A stretch of DNA of 64,000 nt from Micromonospora musae (GTDB taxonomy: Bacteria; Actinomycetota; Actinomycetes; Mycobacteriales; Micromonosporaceae), in assembly GCF_003626635.1 (NCBI RefSeq), contig NZ_RAZT01000001.1, positions 603,346 through 667,345 of the forward strand, in the 5' to 3' direction. Both the position numbers and the translations under genes were made by a program. The notes under the pieces were generated by a model. It was given only the letters and a program-made list of their open reading frames with translations, searched no databases and had not been told where the DNA came from. This document shows, one piece after another, positions 52,610 through 60,709 of the stretch (position 1 is the first letter of the stretch; each line of letters opens with the position of its first letter).

Positions 52610-53044
52610 CTATGTCTCGTCGGCGCTGTCGTACTCGGTCTGGTGGCGGCGGATCTCGCCGTGGTGGTCGGCGGACCAGGCCGCCAGGGCCAGGACCGTG
52701 GAGAGCAGCGATCTGCCGAGTTCGGTAAGGGCGTACTCGACGCGGGGCGGGACTTCCGGGTAGGAGGTCCGGCTGACCAGCCCGGTGCGCTGCAGATGCT
52801 TGAGGGTCAGCGTGAGCATGCGCTGGGAGATGCCGGGGATCGCGTCGGCCAGATCCGAGTAGCGGACGGGATGGTCGGCGAGCGTGCCGATGATCAGCAC
52901 GCTCCACTTGTCGCCGACAAGATCCAGGACCTCGCGGATGAAGTCGGCGTCCTCGTCGTTCCAGTGCGCACAGGGCCCTGGAACGTTCCGGACGTTCGCC
53001 CGGACGTTGGTTCGGGTCCGCCGAAGATCCTCTGCCCTCATCAT
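52610..53044 (-). CDS. HxlR-family transcriptional regulator
   Basis: A 144-residue winged-helix regulator of the HxlR (DUF24) type: VLDLVGDKWSVLIIGTLADHPVRYSDLADAIPGISQRMLTLTLKHLQRTGLVSRTSYPEVPPRVEYALTELGRSL. HxlR proteins often sense aldehydes, quinones or oxidants, sometimes through a conserved Cys. Here a Cys is present just before the domain (PGPCAHWNDED). It is divergent from the DsbA-isochorismatase-SDR-SnoaL operon with a 113-bp A/T-rich gap and is its probable regulator. The start is one of two adjacent ATG codons after GGCGGAG. Confidence 0.87.
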   Translation of the reverse strand: MMRAEDLRRTRTNVRANVRNVPGPCAHWNDEDADFIREVLDLVGDKWSVLIIGTLADHPVRYSDLADAIPGISQRMLTLTLKHLQRTGLVSRTSYPEVPPRVEYALTELGRSLLSTVLALAAWSADHHGEIRRHQTEYDSADET

Positions 53045-53157
53045 CTCCGCCTACTCCGTCACTCGGTCGCTACGCACACGAATGTGCCTTTTGTGGCTCT
53101 CAAATTCTAATGCATGATGGGGCTACGAACAGGAAGTAAGAATTAGGAGGAGGTGCC

Positions 53158-53859
53158 ATGAAGATCGAGTTCTGGTCGGACATCGTCTGCCCGTACTGCG
53201 GGCTGATGGATCATCGGCTGCACCTGGCCCTGGGCCGGTTCGCCCACGGCGACCAGGTGCAGGTCGTCCACCGGTCGTTCCAGCTGCACCCCGACCTGCC
53301 GCGGTCGGGCGTGACCCAGCGGAAGCTGATCGAGATGGCCGGGGCGCCCGCGTCGACCGTGAACCAGGTCCTGCGGCCGATCGAGCGAGCCGCCAAGGCG
53401 GAGGGGCTGACGCCCTACCACGCGGTCGACCGCACGCTCGGCCCGACCGACCTGGCCCACGAGCTGCTCGCCTACGCGGCGGACCAGGGCCGGGGCAACG
53501 AGATCTGGACGGCGATGTTCCGTGCCCACTTCGGGCAGGCCCGCAAGCTGTGGACCACCGACGAGGTCCTCGGCTTCGCCGCCGAGGTGGGTCTGGACCG
53601 CGCGGAGGCAGCCAAGGCGCTGCGCAGCCGCCGTTACCAGGCCCGGGTGGCGGCCGACCAGCGTGAGGCGCATCGCCTCGGCGCCCGCGGCGCGCCGTTC
53701 CTCGTCTTCGACGGCCGCTTCGCCGTCCCCGGCGCCATCGGCACCGACGACCTGCTGGCGGTGATCACCAAGGCGTGGGACGAGAGTCACCCCAAGGCCT
53801 GGTCGCTGCCGGTCGTCGACGGCGCCGACGGCGTCTGCACCCCGGACGGCTGCGTCTAG
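53158..53859 (+). CDS. DsbA-family oxidoreductase (FrnE-like)
   Basis: A 233-residue cytoplasmic thioredoxin-fold protein of the DsbA/FrnE group. The redox motif CPYC follows strand 1 (EFWSDIVCPYCGLMDHRL; Cys11 and Cys14). A helical insert and the cis-Pro strand GARGAPFLVFDGRFAVPGA complete the fold. A C-terminal CTPDGC pair is notable and may form a second redox or metal site. Family members isomerise disulfides or act in polyketide and stress pathways. AGGAGG precedes the ATG. It is the first gene of a four-gene operon divergent from the HxlR gene, so an oxidative or thiol-stress role is plausible. Confidence 0.9.
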   Translation: MKIEFWSDIVCPYCGLMDHRLHLALGRFAHGDQVQVVHRSFQLHPDLPRSGVTQRKLIEMAGAPASTVNQVLRPIERAAKAEGLTPYHAVDRTLGPTDLAHELLAYAADQGRGNEIWTAMFRAHFGQARKLWTTDEVLGFAAEVGLDRAEAAKALRSRRYQARVAADQREAHRLGARGAPFLVFDGRFAVPGAIGTDDLLAVITKAWDESHPKAWSLPVVDGADGVCTPDGCV

Positions 53860-53951
53860 CCCGAACCGAACCCGGCACCACCTGCCAAACCGCCCAGAAA
53901 CCAGGAGTGGACCCACGAGGGCCCACCGAACCCGATATGGAGTTACGGACA

Positions 53952-54557
53952 ATGACAAACCTGAAGGCACAGGACAGCGCGCTTATCCTGATCGACCACC
54001 AGGTCATCTCGATGGGATTCATCAAGACCCAACCGCCCGAGATCGCCAAGCTGAACAGCGTCACGATGGTGAAGGCGGCGAAGGTCCTCGACATCCCCAA
54101 CGTCTGGACCAGCAGCACCGAGGACGACAACCAGGACTGGTGGATCCCCGAGCTGGCGGAGGTCGACCCGGAGGCCTACGCGAGCCGGATCAAGCGAACC
54201 GGCATCGTCGACTCCTGGGACGACCCGGAGTTCGTGCGGGCCGTCGAGGCCACCGGCCGCCGGACACTGATCATGGCCGGGACCACCAACGACGGCTGCC
54301 TGGTCTACACCGCCCTCAGCGCCAAGCAGGCCGGGTACGACGTGTACGCGGTGCTCGACGCCGGAGGATCGGTGTTCCAGTACTCCGAAGAGGTGGCGCG
54401 GCTGCGCATGATCCAGGCCGGCGTCAACCTGATCACCACCGCCGCGGTCCTCGGTGAGCTCGCGAAGGACTGGGCCACCCCGCAGGGCGCGCAGATTCGC
54501 AAGCTCCTGGCCGAGAACCTCACGACGACCATCGGTGGATTCGGGCTGGCGAAGTAG
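53952..54557 (+). CDS. Isochorismatase-family cysteine hydrolase
   Basis: A 201-residue member of the isochorismatase-like superfamily. The catalytic Asp is in ALILIDHQVISMG, the Cys in TTNDGCLVYTAL (about residue 117), followed by QAGYDVYAVLDAGGSV. Substrates in this group include nicotinamide, isochorismate and ureidoacrylate-like amides. The ATG at 53952 is used; the in-frame ATG at 53937 would overlap its GGAG. It is the second gene of the HxlR-controlled operon. A partial, frameshifted copy of the same region exists at 56126-56206. Confidence 0.87.
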   Translation: MTNLKAQDSALILIDHQVISMGFIKTQPPEIAKLNSVTMVKAAKVLDIPNVWTSSTEDDNQDWWIPELAEVDPEAYASRIKRTGIVDSWDDPEFVRAVEATGRRTLIMAGTTNDGCLVYTALSAKQAGYDVYAVLDAGGSVFQYSEEVARLRMIQAGVNLITTAAVLGELAKDWATPQGAQIRKLLAENLTTTIGGFGLAK

Positions 54558-54663
54558 ACGCGGCGCCCCGGCGGGCCCGGCGTCAGGCTGCACGTGGCCC
54601 GCGCCGGGCCCACATCGGGGTCGAGACGGAGACTGGCCTACCAGCATCTATTGGAGCAGGAGC

Positions 54664-55638
54664 ATGAAGTACAACGCTCGACTCACCACCCCCTTCGGGG
54701 CGACGTCGACCACTGATGACGTCATCGCGGGCGTCGACCTCTACGGCAAGCGAGCGATCGTGACCGGCGGGGCTTCCGGCATCGGCGTAGAGACAGCTCG
54801 CGCACTGGCGGCAGCCGGCGCGGAGGTGGTGATCGCGGTCCGAAACATGGAAGCCGGCGCTCAGGTGGCCTCGGACATCGCCAAGAAGACCGGCAATCCC
54901 AGGGTGGTCGCCGCCGAGCTGGAGCTGACCGATCGCGCCTCGGTCGCCCGATTCGCCGCCGAGTGGACCGGCCCGCTGCACATCCTCGTCAACAACGCTG
55001 GGGTCATGGCGCTGCCCGAACTGCACCGCACCCCCGAGGGGTGGGAGCTACAGTTCGCGACGAACCATCTCGGGCACTTCGACCTGGCGCTCGGGCTGCA
55101 TCCGGCGCTCGCCGCCGCCGACGGAGCGCGCATCGTCTCGGTCAGCTCGAGCGGCCACCGCACATCGCCGATCATGTTCGACGACATCCACTTCGAGCGG
55201 CGCGCCTACGACCCCTGGCTCGCCTACGGGCAGTCCAAGACCGCCAACGTGCTCCTCGCGGTGGAAGCGGCCAAGCGTTGGGCGAATGACGGCATCACCG
55301 CGAACGCGCTGATGCCGGGCACGATCCGGACCAACCTCCAGCGTCACCAGCTGGCAGGCATGACCCCGGAGACCCAAGCCCACTTCGACAACGCACCCTG
55401 GAAGACCCTTGAGCAGGGCGCTGCCACCTCCGTCCTGCTCGCGGCCTCGCCACTGGTCGAGGGCGTCTCCGGCCGGTACTTCGCGGATTGCAACGAGGCC
55501 GAGTTGACGACTGACCTCAGTACGGACCTCAGCGTCCTGCTGCGGCCCGAGGAAGCGTCCACCGTCCTGCCCCACGCCCTCGACGATGACGACGCGGCGC
55601 GGTTGTGGGACGCGTCTCTGGCCATGGTTCGTTCCTAG
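54664..55638 (+). CDS. SDR-family oxidoreductase (paralogue of 37582-38586)
   Basis: A 324-residue reductase of the long SDR subgroup: TGGASGIGVETARAL, VNNAGVMALPELHRTPEGWELQFATNHLGHFDLALGL, SVSSSGHRTSPIMFDDIHFE and the active-site AYGQSKTANVLL. It shares the framework TTDDVIAGVDLYGKRAIVTGG with the SDR at 37582-38586, pointing to a common ancestor. GGAGCAGGAG precedes the ATG. It is the third gene of the HxlR-controlled operon. The substrate is unknown. Confidence 0.88.
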   Translation: MKYNARLTTPFGATSTTDDVIAGVDLYGKRAIVTGGASGIGVETARALAAAGAEVVIAVRNMEAGAQVASDIAKKTGNPRVVAAELELTDRASVARFAAEWTGPLHILVNNAGVMALPELHRTPEGWELQFATNHLGHFDLALGLHPALAAADGARIVSVSSSGHRTSPIMFDDIHFERRAYDPWLAYGQSKTANVLLAVEAAKRWANDGITANALMPGTIRTNLQRHQLAGMTPETQAHFDNAPWKTLEQGAATSVLLAASPLVEGVSGRYFADCNEAELTTDLSTDLSVLLRPEEASTVLPHALDDDDAARLWDASLAMVRS

Positions 55639-55658
55639 CGAACCCGAGGAGGCAAGTC

Positions 55659-56099
55659 ATGATCCGCACCCCGCGCGAGATCGTTGAGCAGGTCGGTCGG
55701 ATGGCGGCCGGGGAGAGCGTCGATTTCGCCGCTCTCTTCGCCGCCGACGGCGTGCTGCGCTACCCGTTCGCACCACCCGGGACGCCTCGGGAGCTGAGGG
55801 GTCGCGATGCGATCCGCGCGTTCCACGACCCCGTTGAGCTCCGGCGGAGCCGGATGCTCGACGTCGAGGGAGCCGATGTGATCGTCCGGGCGACCGACGA
55901 CCCGGAGATCGTGATCGCCGAGGTCGAGCATTACGGGCACTCGTACGCCACTGGCAGGCCGTACCGGTTCCGTCTGCTCGGCGTGATCCGGGTCCGCAAC
56001 GGCGAAATCGTCTCCTATGACGACTACATCGATCCCATCGCGATGGCGACGCTCTTCGGACGTACCGCTGATCTCATCGCCACCCTGTCCACACCATGA
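55659..56099 (+). CDS. SnoaL-like polyketide-cyclase-fold protein
   Basis: A 146-residue NTF2-fold protein: REIVEQVGRMAAGESVDFAALFAADGVLRYPFAPPGTPRELRGRDAIRAFHDP, then EVEHYGHSYATGRPYRFRLLGVIRVRNGEIVSYDDYIDPIAM. This matches the SnoaL-like family of small hydratase, cyclase or binding proteins. GAGGAGG lies upstream of the ATG at 55659. It is the last gene of the operon behind the HxlR regulator. A strong hairpin follows at 56216-56260. Confidence 0.85.
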   Translation: MIRTPREIVEQVGRMAAGESVDFAALFAADGVLRYPFAPPGTPRELRGRDAIRAFHDPVELRRSRMLDVEGADVIVRATDDPEIVIAEVEHYGHSYATGRPYRFRLLGVIRVRNGEIVSYDDYIDPIAMATLFGRTADLIATLSTP

Positions 56100-56125
56100 C
56101 CTCCGGTCCGGCGGATCGACGCCCT

Positions 56126-56206
56126 TGATGGGCGACTGTCATCTACGCCGGGATGCGCGCCGCGCAGGCCGGGGTGGGACGTCTACCCGGTGCTCGACGC
56201 TGGAGA
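56126..56206 (+). pseudogene. Frameshifted isochorismatase remnant
   Basis: Joined across frames, this stretch gives T-V-I-Y-A-G-M-R-A-A-Q-A-G, then after one inserted G, W-D-V-Y-P-V-L-D-A-G-E. That matches CLVYTALSAKQAGYDVYAVLDAGG of the intact isochorismatase at 53952-54557. The preceding bases recall its DG(C)L segment with further frame damage. It appears to be the decayed remainder of a second isochorismatase-like gene. Confidence 0.6.
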
Positions 56207-56215
56207 AGCCCGAGT

Positions 56216-56260
56216 CAAGCTCACGCGGACCGGCGCTCCGGTTCGGTCCGCGTGAGCTTG
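56216..56260. terminator. Bidirectional terminator hairpin
   Basis: A perfect 17-bp stem (56216-56232 with 56244-56260) with an 11-nt loop lies between the SnoaL operon and the convergent CobW gene. Confidence 0.75.
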
Positions 56261-56394
56261 GCACCAGCGCACGCTCTGCTCGGGCTGTGCCGCGAGACAA
56301 CCCCAAGAATGCTGTGCATGTGCCTCGCGGGGCCGCGTCGGAGCGTCGATCCTGAGCGTCCGGGGCGTGTCGCCGGAGGGGCGCCTGTCGCCGA

Positions 56395-57657
56395 TCAGAT
56401 GGGCGCTGGTCGGCGCCCAGCACCAGCCGACAGCTCCTCGTGCTGGTGACGGTGATCCACGAGGTCGTCGACGTCCCATCCGGGGAACGGGTCGGGAAGC
56501 TCGCGCCAGGCGTCCTCGCCGGCGGCGAGCTCGGCGGCGGTGAGCAGGCATTCGGTCAACCTGTCCCGCAGGCCGTCCGCGTCCAGTCCGACACCGATCA
56601 GCACGATCTCCTGCTGCCGGTCGCCGAACAGCGGATGCCAGCGTGCTTCCAACTCGGCCCGTTCAGCCGGATCCTCAGGCCACTGACCGGAGACGACGAC
56701 CGGCACTCCGACCGGCTCGCACCGCCCGGAGGAGCCGGCCTGGGACCAGAGCGCCTGGAAATGTGGGCGGCTGGCCAACCAGAGGAAGCCCTTGGAGCGG
56801 ATCACCCCGAAGCGGTCGAGGCCGTCGGAGAGCAGCGCCCAGAGCCGGTCGGGGTGGAACGGTCGGTGGTCCCGGAAGACGAGGCTGCCGATGCCGTACT
56901 CCTCGGTCTCCGGAACGTGCTCGCCGTTGAGTTCGGCGACCCAGCCGGGTGCGGTCTCGGCGCGCTCCAGGTCGAACAGGCCGGTGTTCAGGATCTCCGC
57001 CGGCGGCACCCGGCCGTGCGTGGCACGGATCTGCCGGGCGTTGGGGTTGAGGCGGGAGAGCAGTGCCTGCACCACGGCCAGGTCTTCGGAGTCGACCAGG
57101 TCGGTCTTGTTGACCACCAGTACGTCCGCGAACTCGATCTGGTCGACCAGCAGGTCGGCGATCGTTCGGTCGTCGCCCTCGTAGGCCGAGAGTCCCCGCT
57201 CCTCCAGCGACTCTCCGGCCTCGATCCGGTTGAGCACCCCGGCCGCGTCCACCACGGTCACCGTGGTGTCGAGCCGGGCCAGGTCGTCGAGCACGTGGCC
57301 GCCCTCGACGCCGAAGGCGAAGGTGGCGGCGACCGGCATCGGCTCGGAGATACCGCTCGACTCGATGAGCAGGTAGTCGAACCGGTTCAGTCGGGCCAGA
57401 CGAGCAACCTCGTCGAGCAGGTCGTCCCGGAGCGTGCAGCAGATGCAGCCGTTCGTCAGCTCGACCAGCCGCTCCGTGGTCCGGGAGAGCGAACCACCCT
57501 CGCGCACCAGCGAAGCGTCGATGTTCACCTCGCTCATGTCGTTGACGATCACCGCGACCCGCAGCCCGTCCCGGTTCTGCAGAACGTGGTTGAGCAGGCT
57601 GGTCTTGCCGGCACCGAGGAAGCCGGAGAGCACGGTGACCGGCAGGCGTCCGGTCAC
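56395..57657 (-). CDS. CobW/ZNG1-type GTP-dependent metallochaperone
   Basis: A 420-residue P-loop GTPase of the COG0523 group. It has the Walker A motif [12 protein letters not shown] near residue 15, the zinc-binding CxCC motif in [25 protein letters not shown], and VVNKTDLVD. The C-terminal CobW_C domain has a His/Glu-rich end ([13 protein letters not shown]). Zur-controlled members deliver zinc to essential enzymes under zinc starvation. The GTG at 57657 overlaps the stop of the bL32 gene as GTGA, so the two are translationally coupled. With candidate Zur sites upstream of the bL32 gene, a zinc-deficiency role is strongly suggested. Confidence 0.9.
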   Translation of the reverse strand: MTGRLPVTVLSGFLGAGKTSLLNHVLQNRDGLRVAVIVNDMSEVNIDASLVREGGSLSRTTERLVELTNGCICCTLRDDLLDEVARLARLNRFDYLLIESSGISEPMPVAATFAFGVEGGHVLDDLARLDTTVTVVDAAGVLNRIEAGESLEERGLSAYEGDDRTIADLLVDQIEFADVLVVNKTDLVDSEDLAVVQALLSRLNPNARQIRATHGRVPPAEILNTGLFDLERAETAPGWVAELNGEHVPETEEYGIGSLVFRDHRPFHPDRLWALLSDGLDRFGVIRSKGFLWLASRPHFQALWSQAGSSGRCEPVGVPVVVSGQWPEDPAERAELEARWHPLFGDRQQEIVLIGVGLDADGLRDRLTECLLTAAELAAGEDAWRELPDPFPGWDVDDLVDHRHQHEELSAGAGRRPAPI

Positions 57658-57833
57658 GGCACGTCCACGATCTGACGTCCCTTGTAGAGCCCGCAGTGGG
57701 GGCAGGCGCGGTGGGGCATCACCGCTTCCTTCCGTGGGCAGGGGCACGGGGTGAGCTGCGGGGCGCTCGCCTTCCAGTTCGCCCGTCGGTGCCGGGTGTT
57801 GGACCGGGACATCTTGCGCTTCGGTACGGCCAC
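57654..57833 (-). CDS. rpmF: Ribosomal protein bL32, variant with altered zinc ribbon
   Basis: A 59-residue bL32 of the 50S subunit: [23 protein letters not shown], then [33 protein letters not shown]. In the usual zinc form, two CxxC pairs are separated by about nine residues. Aligning from the right, the second pair (CPHC) is intact, but the first is displaced (CPC) and its normal ligand positions are Pro and Arg. That fits a zinc-sparing paralogue of the kind made under zinc limitation, though metal binding through the shifted Cys is not excluded. The GTG at 57833 has AAGGAG six bases upstream. It is coupled to the CobW gene. Confidence 0.87.
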   Translation of the reverse strand: MAVPKRKMSRSNTRHRRANWKASAPQLTPCPCPRKEAVMPHRACPHCGLYKGRQIVDVP

Positions 57834-57863
57834 CGGTTTCTCCTTAGTGAGGGGGCCACCGCA

Positions 57864-57889
57864 GCTTAATGCAATTGGTTTTCGTTTCC
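57864..57889 (-). promoter_or_regulatory. Candidate Zur box upstream of rpmF-cobW (proximal)
   Basis: An A/T-rich patch containing TTAATGCAATTGGTTTTCGT, about 30-55 bp upstream of the bL32 start. Gap-free alignment with 63755-63780 shares GCTTAA, CAA and GGTTTTC, and it ends like the right arm of the 62978 box (GTTTTCGTT). The left arm is imperfect. Confidence 0.55.
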
Positions 57890-57991
57890 GATAGCGCCCC
57901 CACCTCAAACGGCGGGGCCGGAAGCGCGCAGCGGCGACACGCGTCGCCTTTTGCCTCCATCGCCCGATCCGCCCGCTACAGTACCGCTCAT

Positions 57992-58010
57992 GGAAACGGT
58001 TGCCATTTTC
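57992..58010 (-). promoter_or_regulatory. Candidate Zur box upstream of rpmF-cobW (distal)
   Basis: GGAAACGG (57992-57999) and CCATTTTC (58003-58010) form an inverted repeat with a 3-bp spacer and two mismatches. It has the same 8-3-8 layout as the box at 62978. It lies about 160-177 bp upstream of the bL32 start. Confidence 0.5.
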
Positions 58011-58113
58011 TACCTGACGGCGCGGATCGGTCCTGACCTCCGGATGGAGTCGTACGGGTCGAGCCCGCCGGCGGCAGCGACCGTCTGATCCGATGCCCGC
58101 CGTCCACCCGACG

Positions 58114-58506
58114 TCAGCGGGCGCACTCCGCGCAGGTGCCGAAGATCTCCAGGGTGTGGTCGACATCGGTGAACCCGTTCTCGCCGGCGACCCGTTCGGC
58201 CCATCGCTCCACCGCGGGCCCCGCCACCTCCACCGTCCGGCCGCAGGAACGGCACACCAGGTGATGGTGGTGTCGACTCTGGCTGCACCTGCGAAAGAGC
58301 TGCTCCCCGCCGGGCAGCCGGGTCGAGTCGATTTCACCGGCGTCGACCAGCAGCTGCAGGGTGCGGTACACGGTGGTCAGGCCGACCCGCGCGTCGCGGG
58401 CGAGAAGCATCTGGTGCAGCTGCTGCGCGGTGTGGAAACCGTCAACCTCGCGCAGGAGCGCCAGCACCTCGCCGCGCTGACGCGTGTTGCGGGTTACGTT
58501 CGGCAT
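58114..58506 (-). CDS. zur: Fur-family zinc uptake regulator
   Basis: A 130-residue metal-dependent repressor of the Fur superfamily. The winged helix (VTRNTRQRGEVLALLREVDGFHTAQQLHQMLLARDARVGLTTVYRTLQLLVDAGEI) is followed by the His-rich metal/dimerisation domain (SRHHHHLVCRSCGRTVEV and HTLEIFGTCAEC), with two CxxC pairs for the structural zinc. The context of bL32 variant, CobW GTPase, a surface-anchored zinc-type ABC locus and Zur-like boxes supports Zur over Fur or Nur. The ATG at 58506 is used; a GTG at 58518 is possible. It is divergent from the permease gene. A palindrome at 58608-58622 lies in the shared promoter. Confidence 0.85.
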   Translation of the reverse strand: MPNVTRNTRQRGEVLALLREVDGFHTAQQLHQMLLARDARVGLTTVYRTLQLLVDAGEIDSTRLPGGEQLFRRCSQSRHHHHLVCRSCGRTVEVAGPAVERWAERVAGENGFTDVDHTLEIFGTCAECAR

Positions 58507-58607
58507 CGCCTGGTTCACCGTACCGCCGTCTCCGCTCTCGGACGCGCCGCTCGTGGCGCGGTCGCTGACTGCCGACCCGGCCCGCATACGCGGGGAGCCC
58601 GACCCAT

Positions 58608-58633
58608 TATGCGCTGCGCATATGTGCACGCTT
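58608..58633. promoter_or_regulatory. Overlapping palindromes in the zur/permease promoter
   Basis: TATGCGC-T-GCGCATA (58608-58622) is a perfect 7-bp inverted repeat with a 1-bp centre. It overlaps a second near-palindrome TGCGCATATGTGCA. It lies between the divergent zur and permease starts, unlike the GAAAACG-type boxes elsewhere in the island. Confidence 0.5.
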
Positions 58634-58692
58634 CGACCTCGCCGGGCACCCGCGCCGGTCGCTCCAGGCTGTTCCTCCCCGCATCGGAGTAG

Positions 58693-59532
58693 GTGATTGC
58701 GCTGCGTACGAGCAACCGGCACGGTCCTGTCCCCCCGGCACCTGCACGCCCCGGCCAACCAGCCCCGGCCGACGGCGGCGGATCCGCTCCGCAGGCGCAC
58801 CGCCACGCGTTCGGCTCGATCGAGATCCTCTGCGTCCTGCTCATTCTGGTCGCCGTCCTGCATCGGCAGATCTCCGAGCTGGTGGCCGACGCGCGGCTGC
58901 AGACCTGGCTGACGGTGTTCGTGTCGGTGCTGGTGCAGGCGGTGCCGTTCCTCGTCTTCGGCGTGGTGCTCTCCGCCGTCATCGCGGTGTTCGTTCCTCG
59001 CTCGTTCTGGGCTCGCGCGCTCCCCCGCCGGCCGGCCCTCGCCGTTCCGGTCGCCGGAGTGGCCGGCGTGGTCCTGCCCGGCTGCGAGTGTGGCTCCGTG
59101 CCGATCGCCGGGTCGCTGATCCGCCGCGGTGTGACGCCCGCCGCGGCGCTGGCGTTCCTGCTCGCCGCGCCGGCGATCAACCCGATCGTGCTCACCGCCA
59201 CCGCCGTGGCCTTTCCTCGCAACCCCGAGATGGTGGCCGCCCGCGCCGGTGCCAGCCTCGCCGTCGCCCTGCTCATGGGCTGGTTGTGGCTGCGTCTCGG
59301 CCGCGTCGAGTGGATCCGCCTACCCCACCGCGCCCACCTCGACAGGCTGCCGAAGTGGGAGGCGTTCTGGGTGGCCTGCCGGCACGACGTCGTACACGCC
59401 GGCGGCTTCCTCGTGCTCGGCGCCATGGCCGCCGCGACCATCAACGTGGCGGTACCCCAGACCTGGCTCAACGACCTGGCGGCGCGGCCTGTGCTCTCCG
59501 TGCTCGCCCTGGCCACGCTCGCCGTGCTCCTG
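58693..59532 (+). pseudogene. Permease (DUF318/ArsP_1-type) truncated by an IS element
   Basis: The 5' ~280 codons of a membrane permease of the PF03773-type group: hydrophobic segments IEILCVLLILVAVLH, VFVSVLVQAVPFLVFGVVLSAVI, then the characteristic VLPGCECGSVPIAGSLIRRGVTPAAALAFLLAAPAINPIVLTATAVAF and HAGGFLVLGAMAAATINVAVP. At about 59532 the frame runs into antisense transposase sequence (SPRCPAVSSMARGFW...), so the last helices are missing. The intact family partner (a TIGR03943-like protein often adjacent) is also absent. The start is the GTG at 58693. Probably non-functional. Confidence 0.82.
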
Positions 59533-60070
59533 TCACCGCGTTGCCCGGCGGTCAGCAGCATGGCCAGGGGTTTCTGGCCCTGCTCGCAGCCCAGGTGCAG
59601 CTTGGTGGTCCAGCGGCCGCGTGAGCGGCCCAGCGCGTGGTGGGTAGGTTCCATCTCAACCCCGCGCGGTGTTTCCTTCTGCAAATGCGGCTGAGTTCGG
59701 GCGCCAGCGGCGTGCTGTTGGGCCCGGGTGATGGTGGAGTCGACGCTGACGTCCCAGGTGATCAGCCCGGCCGCGTGGGCGCGGGCCTGCAGCCCGGTGA
59801 CGATCCGCTGCCAGACTCCTGCCCGTTGCCAGCGCCGGAACAGCCCGTAGACCGTCTACCAGGGCCCGTAGCATTCCGGCAAGTCCCGCCACGGTAGCCC
59901 ACCCGGACCCGCCACCGAATCCCGTCGATGAGCTGCCGTTTACTCCATTTCGGCGGCCGTCCTGGCTTCTTGCCCTTCGGCAGGAGCGGCTGTAGCACCG
60001 CCCACTGCACGTCGGTCAGGTCGAACCGCCTCGTCACCGGTACCCTGGCCAGGAGGGTTCCGCGCTGATG
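59531..60070 (-). mobile_element. Decayed and truncated IS5-family insertion sequence
   Basis: The minus strand encodes an IS5-type transposase in broken frames (see the pseudogene entry). The left boundary at about 59531 coincides with the loss of permease similarity. The right end is placed just beyond the transposase start, near GGAGGGTTCCGCG (60051-60063). No matching terminal repeat is found at the left end, so the element has lost its 3' part. Insertion or later deletion has removed the end of the permease gene. Confidence 0.75.
59533..60037 (-). pseudogene. IS5-family transposase, frameshifted, nonsense-mutated and 3'-truncated
   Basis: The N terminus reads VTRRFDLTDVQWAVLQPLLPKGKKPGRPPKWSKRQLIDGIRWRVRVG, a clear IS5/DUF4096 start, with the GTG at about 60037. 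A frameshift follows near 59895, an in-frame TAG lies at 59856-59858, and the middle gives VYGLFRRWQRAGVWQRIVTGLQARAHAAGLITWDVSVDSTITRAQQHAAGARTQ. The C-terminal part ends at HALGRSRGRWTTKLHLGCEQGQKPLAMLLTAGQRGD, just where the permease fragment begins. The DDE catalytic core is incomplete. Not functional. Confidence 0.82.
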
Positions 60071-60214
60071 GTCTGTCTTGGTCGATGAACCATCTACCGG
60101 AGATCTCGCCGCGTATCGACCATCGACACGATCGTTGGCACTCAGCAGCGGCGCAGCCACCAAGGATCGTCACCCGGCGTTTGAGGATCGTGATGAGTGC
60201 GCCTCAACAGGGCC

Positions 60215-60409
60215 TCATCCAGGCCGTCGACTAAAGCTCGAAGCTCTCGCGCGGCATGACCAGGCATGCATGGCGATTGCCTCTTCCAAGCGCATTCGTG
60301 CCCAGCCCTCACCACAGCAGGAACAGGTGAACTCGGCTTCCCACGGTCTCCACCGTCGCCGATTGTCGTATGCGTGCACGCCCCACACGCTGACCGCGAC
60401 GGCCACCAT
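60215..60409 (-). CDS. Possible small Cys-rich protein (doubtful)
   Basis: A 64-codon frame reading MVAVAVSVWGVHAYDNRRRWRPWEAEFTCSCCGEGWARMRLEEAIAMHAWSCRARASS. It has one hydrophobic patch and a CxCC ... H(x)3C arrangement that could be a metal finger. There is no good ribosome site (GGAGG is 18 bases away), and base composition here is less GC-rich than the neighbours, in line with foreign DNA beside the IS. I list it because the amino-acid sequence looks protein-like, but it may be chance. Confidence 0.3.
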   Translation of the reverse strand: MVAVAVSVWGVHAYDNRRRWRPWEAEFTCSCCGEGWARMRLEEAIAMHAWSCRARASSFSRRPG

Positions 60410-60709
60410 GCCCGGCAGCCACCGCCGCCCCTCCAAGAGGCGGACAGCAGCGTTCGCGGGACCGGACAGTCCAGGAACGTCCCGATAACGGATCCACGGG
60501 CTTCGCGTGATCGACGCCCGGTGACGTAGCGATCCTGGGCGCCTACGAGGCACAACCCCTTCTGCGGAAGGTCACGCCTCAGATCCTCCCACACAGCCAC
60601 TCAGCTGGCCGTGGCGGCGTACCGCAACGAGGGCAACGAACGCTTCTGAACACGGCTTAGCACCGCAAGCGGGACCTCAACCCGTTGCCGTGGTTGGCGC
60701 CCGTCCGCA
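60410..60709. other. 300-bp gap beside the IS remnant, no clear gene
   Basis: Lower-GC, gene-poor sequence. A 15-codon stretch with high third-position G/C (QLAVAAYRNEGNERF, 60602-60646, then TGA) looks like the end of a lost plus-strand gene. GTCCAGGAACGT at 60469-60480 shares 12 bases with the end of the MITE-like element at 49689. Nothing else recognised. Confidence 0.4.

Noticed and set aside
60142..60600. 152-codon minus-strand frame beside the IS
   Set aside because: Mixed composition with no consistent codon bias; it overlaps the more protein-like 64-codon frame in another phase. Not supported.
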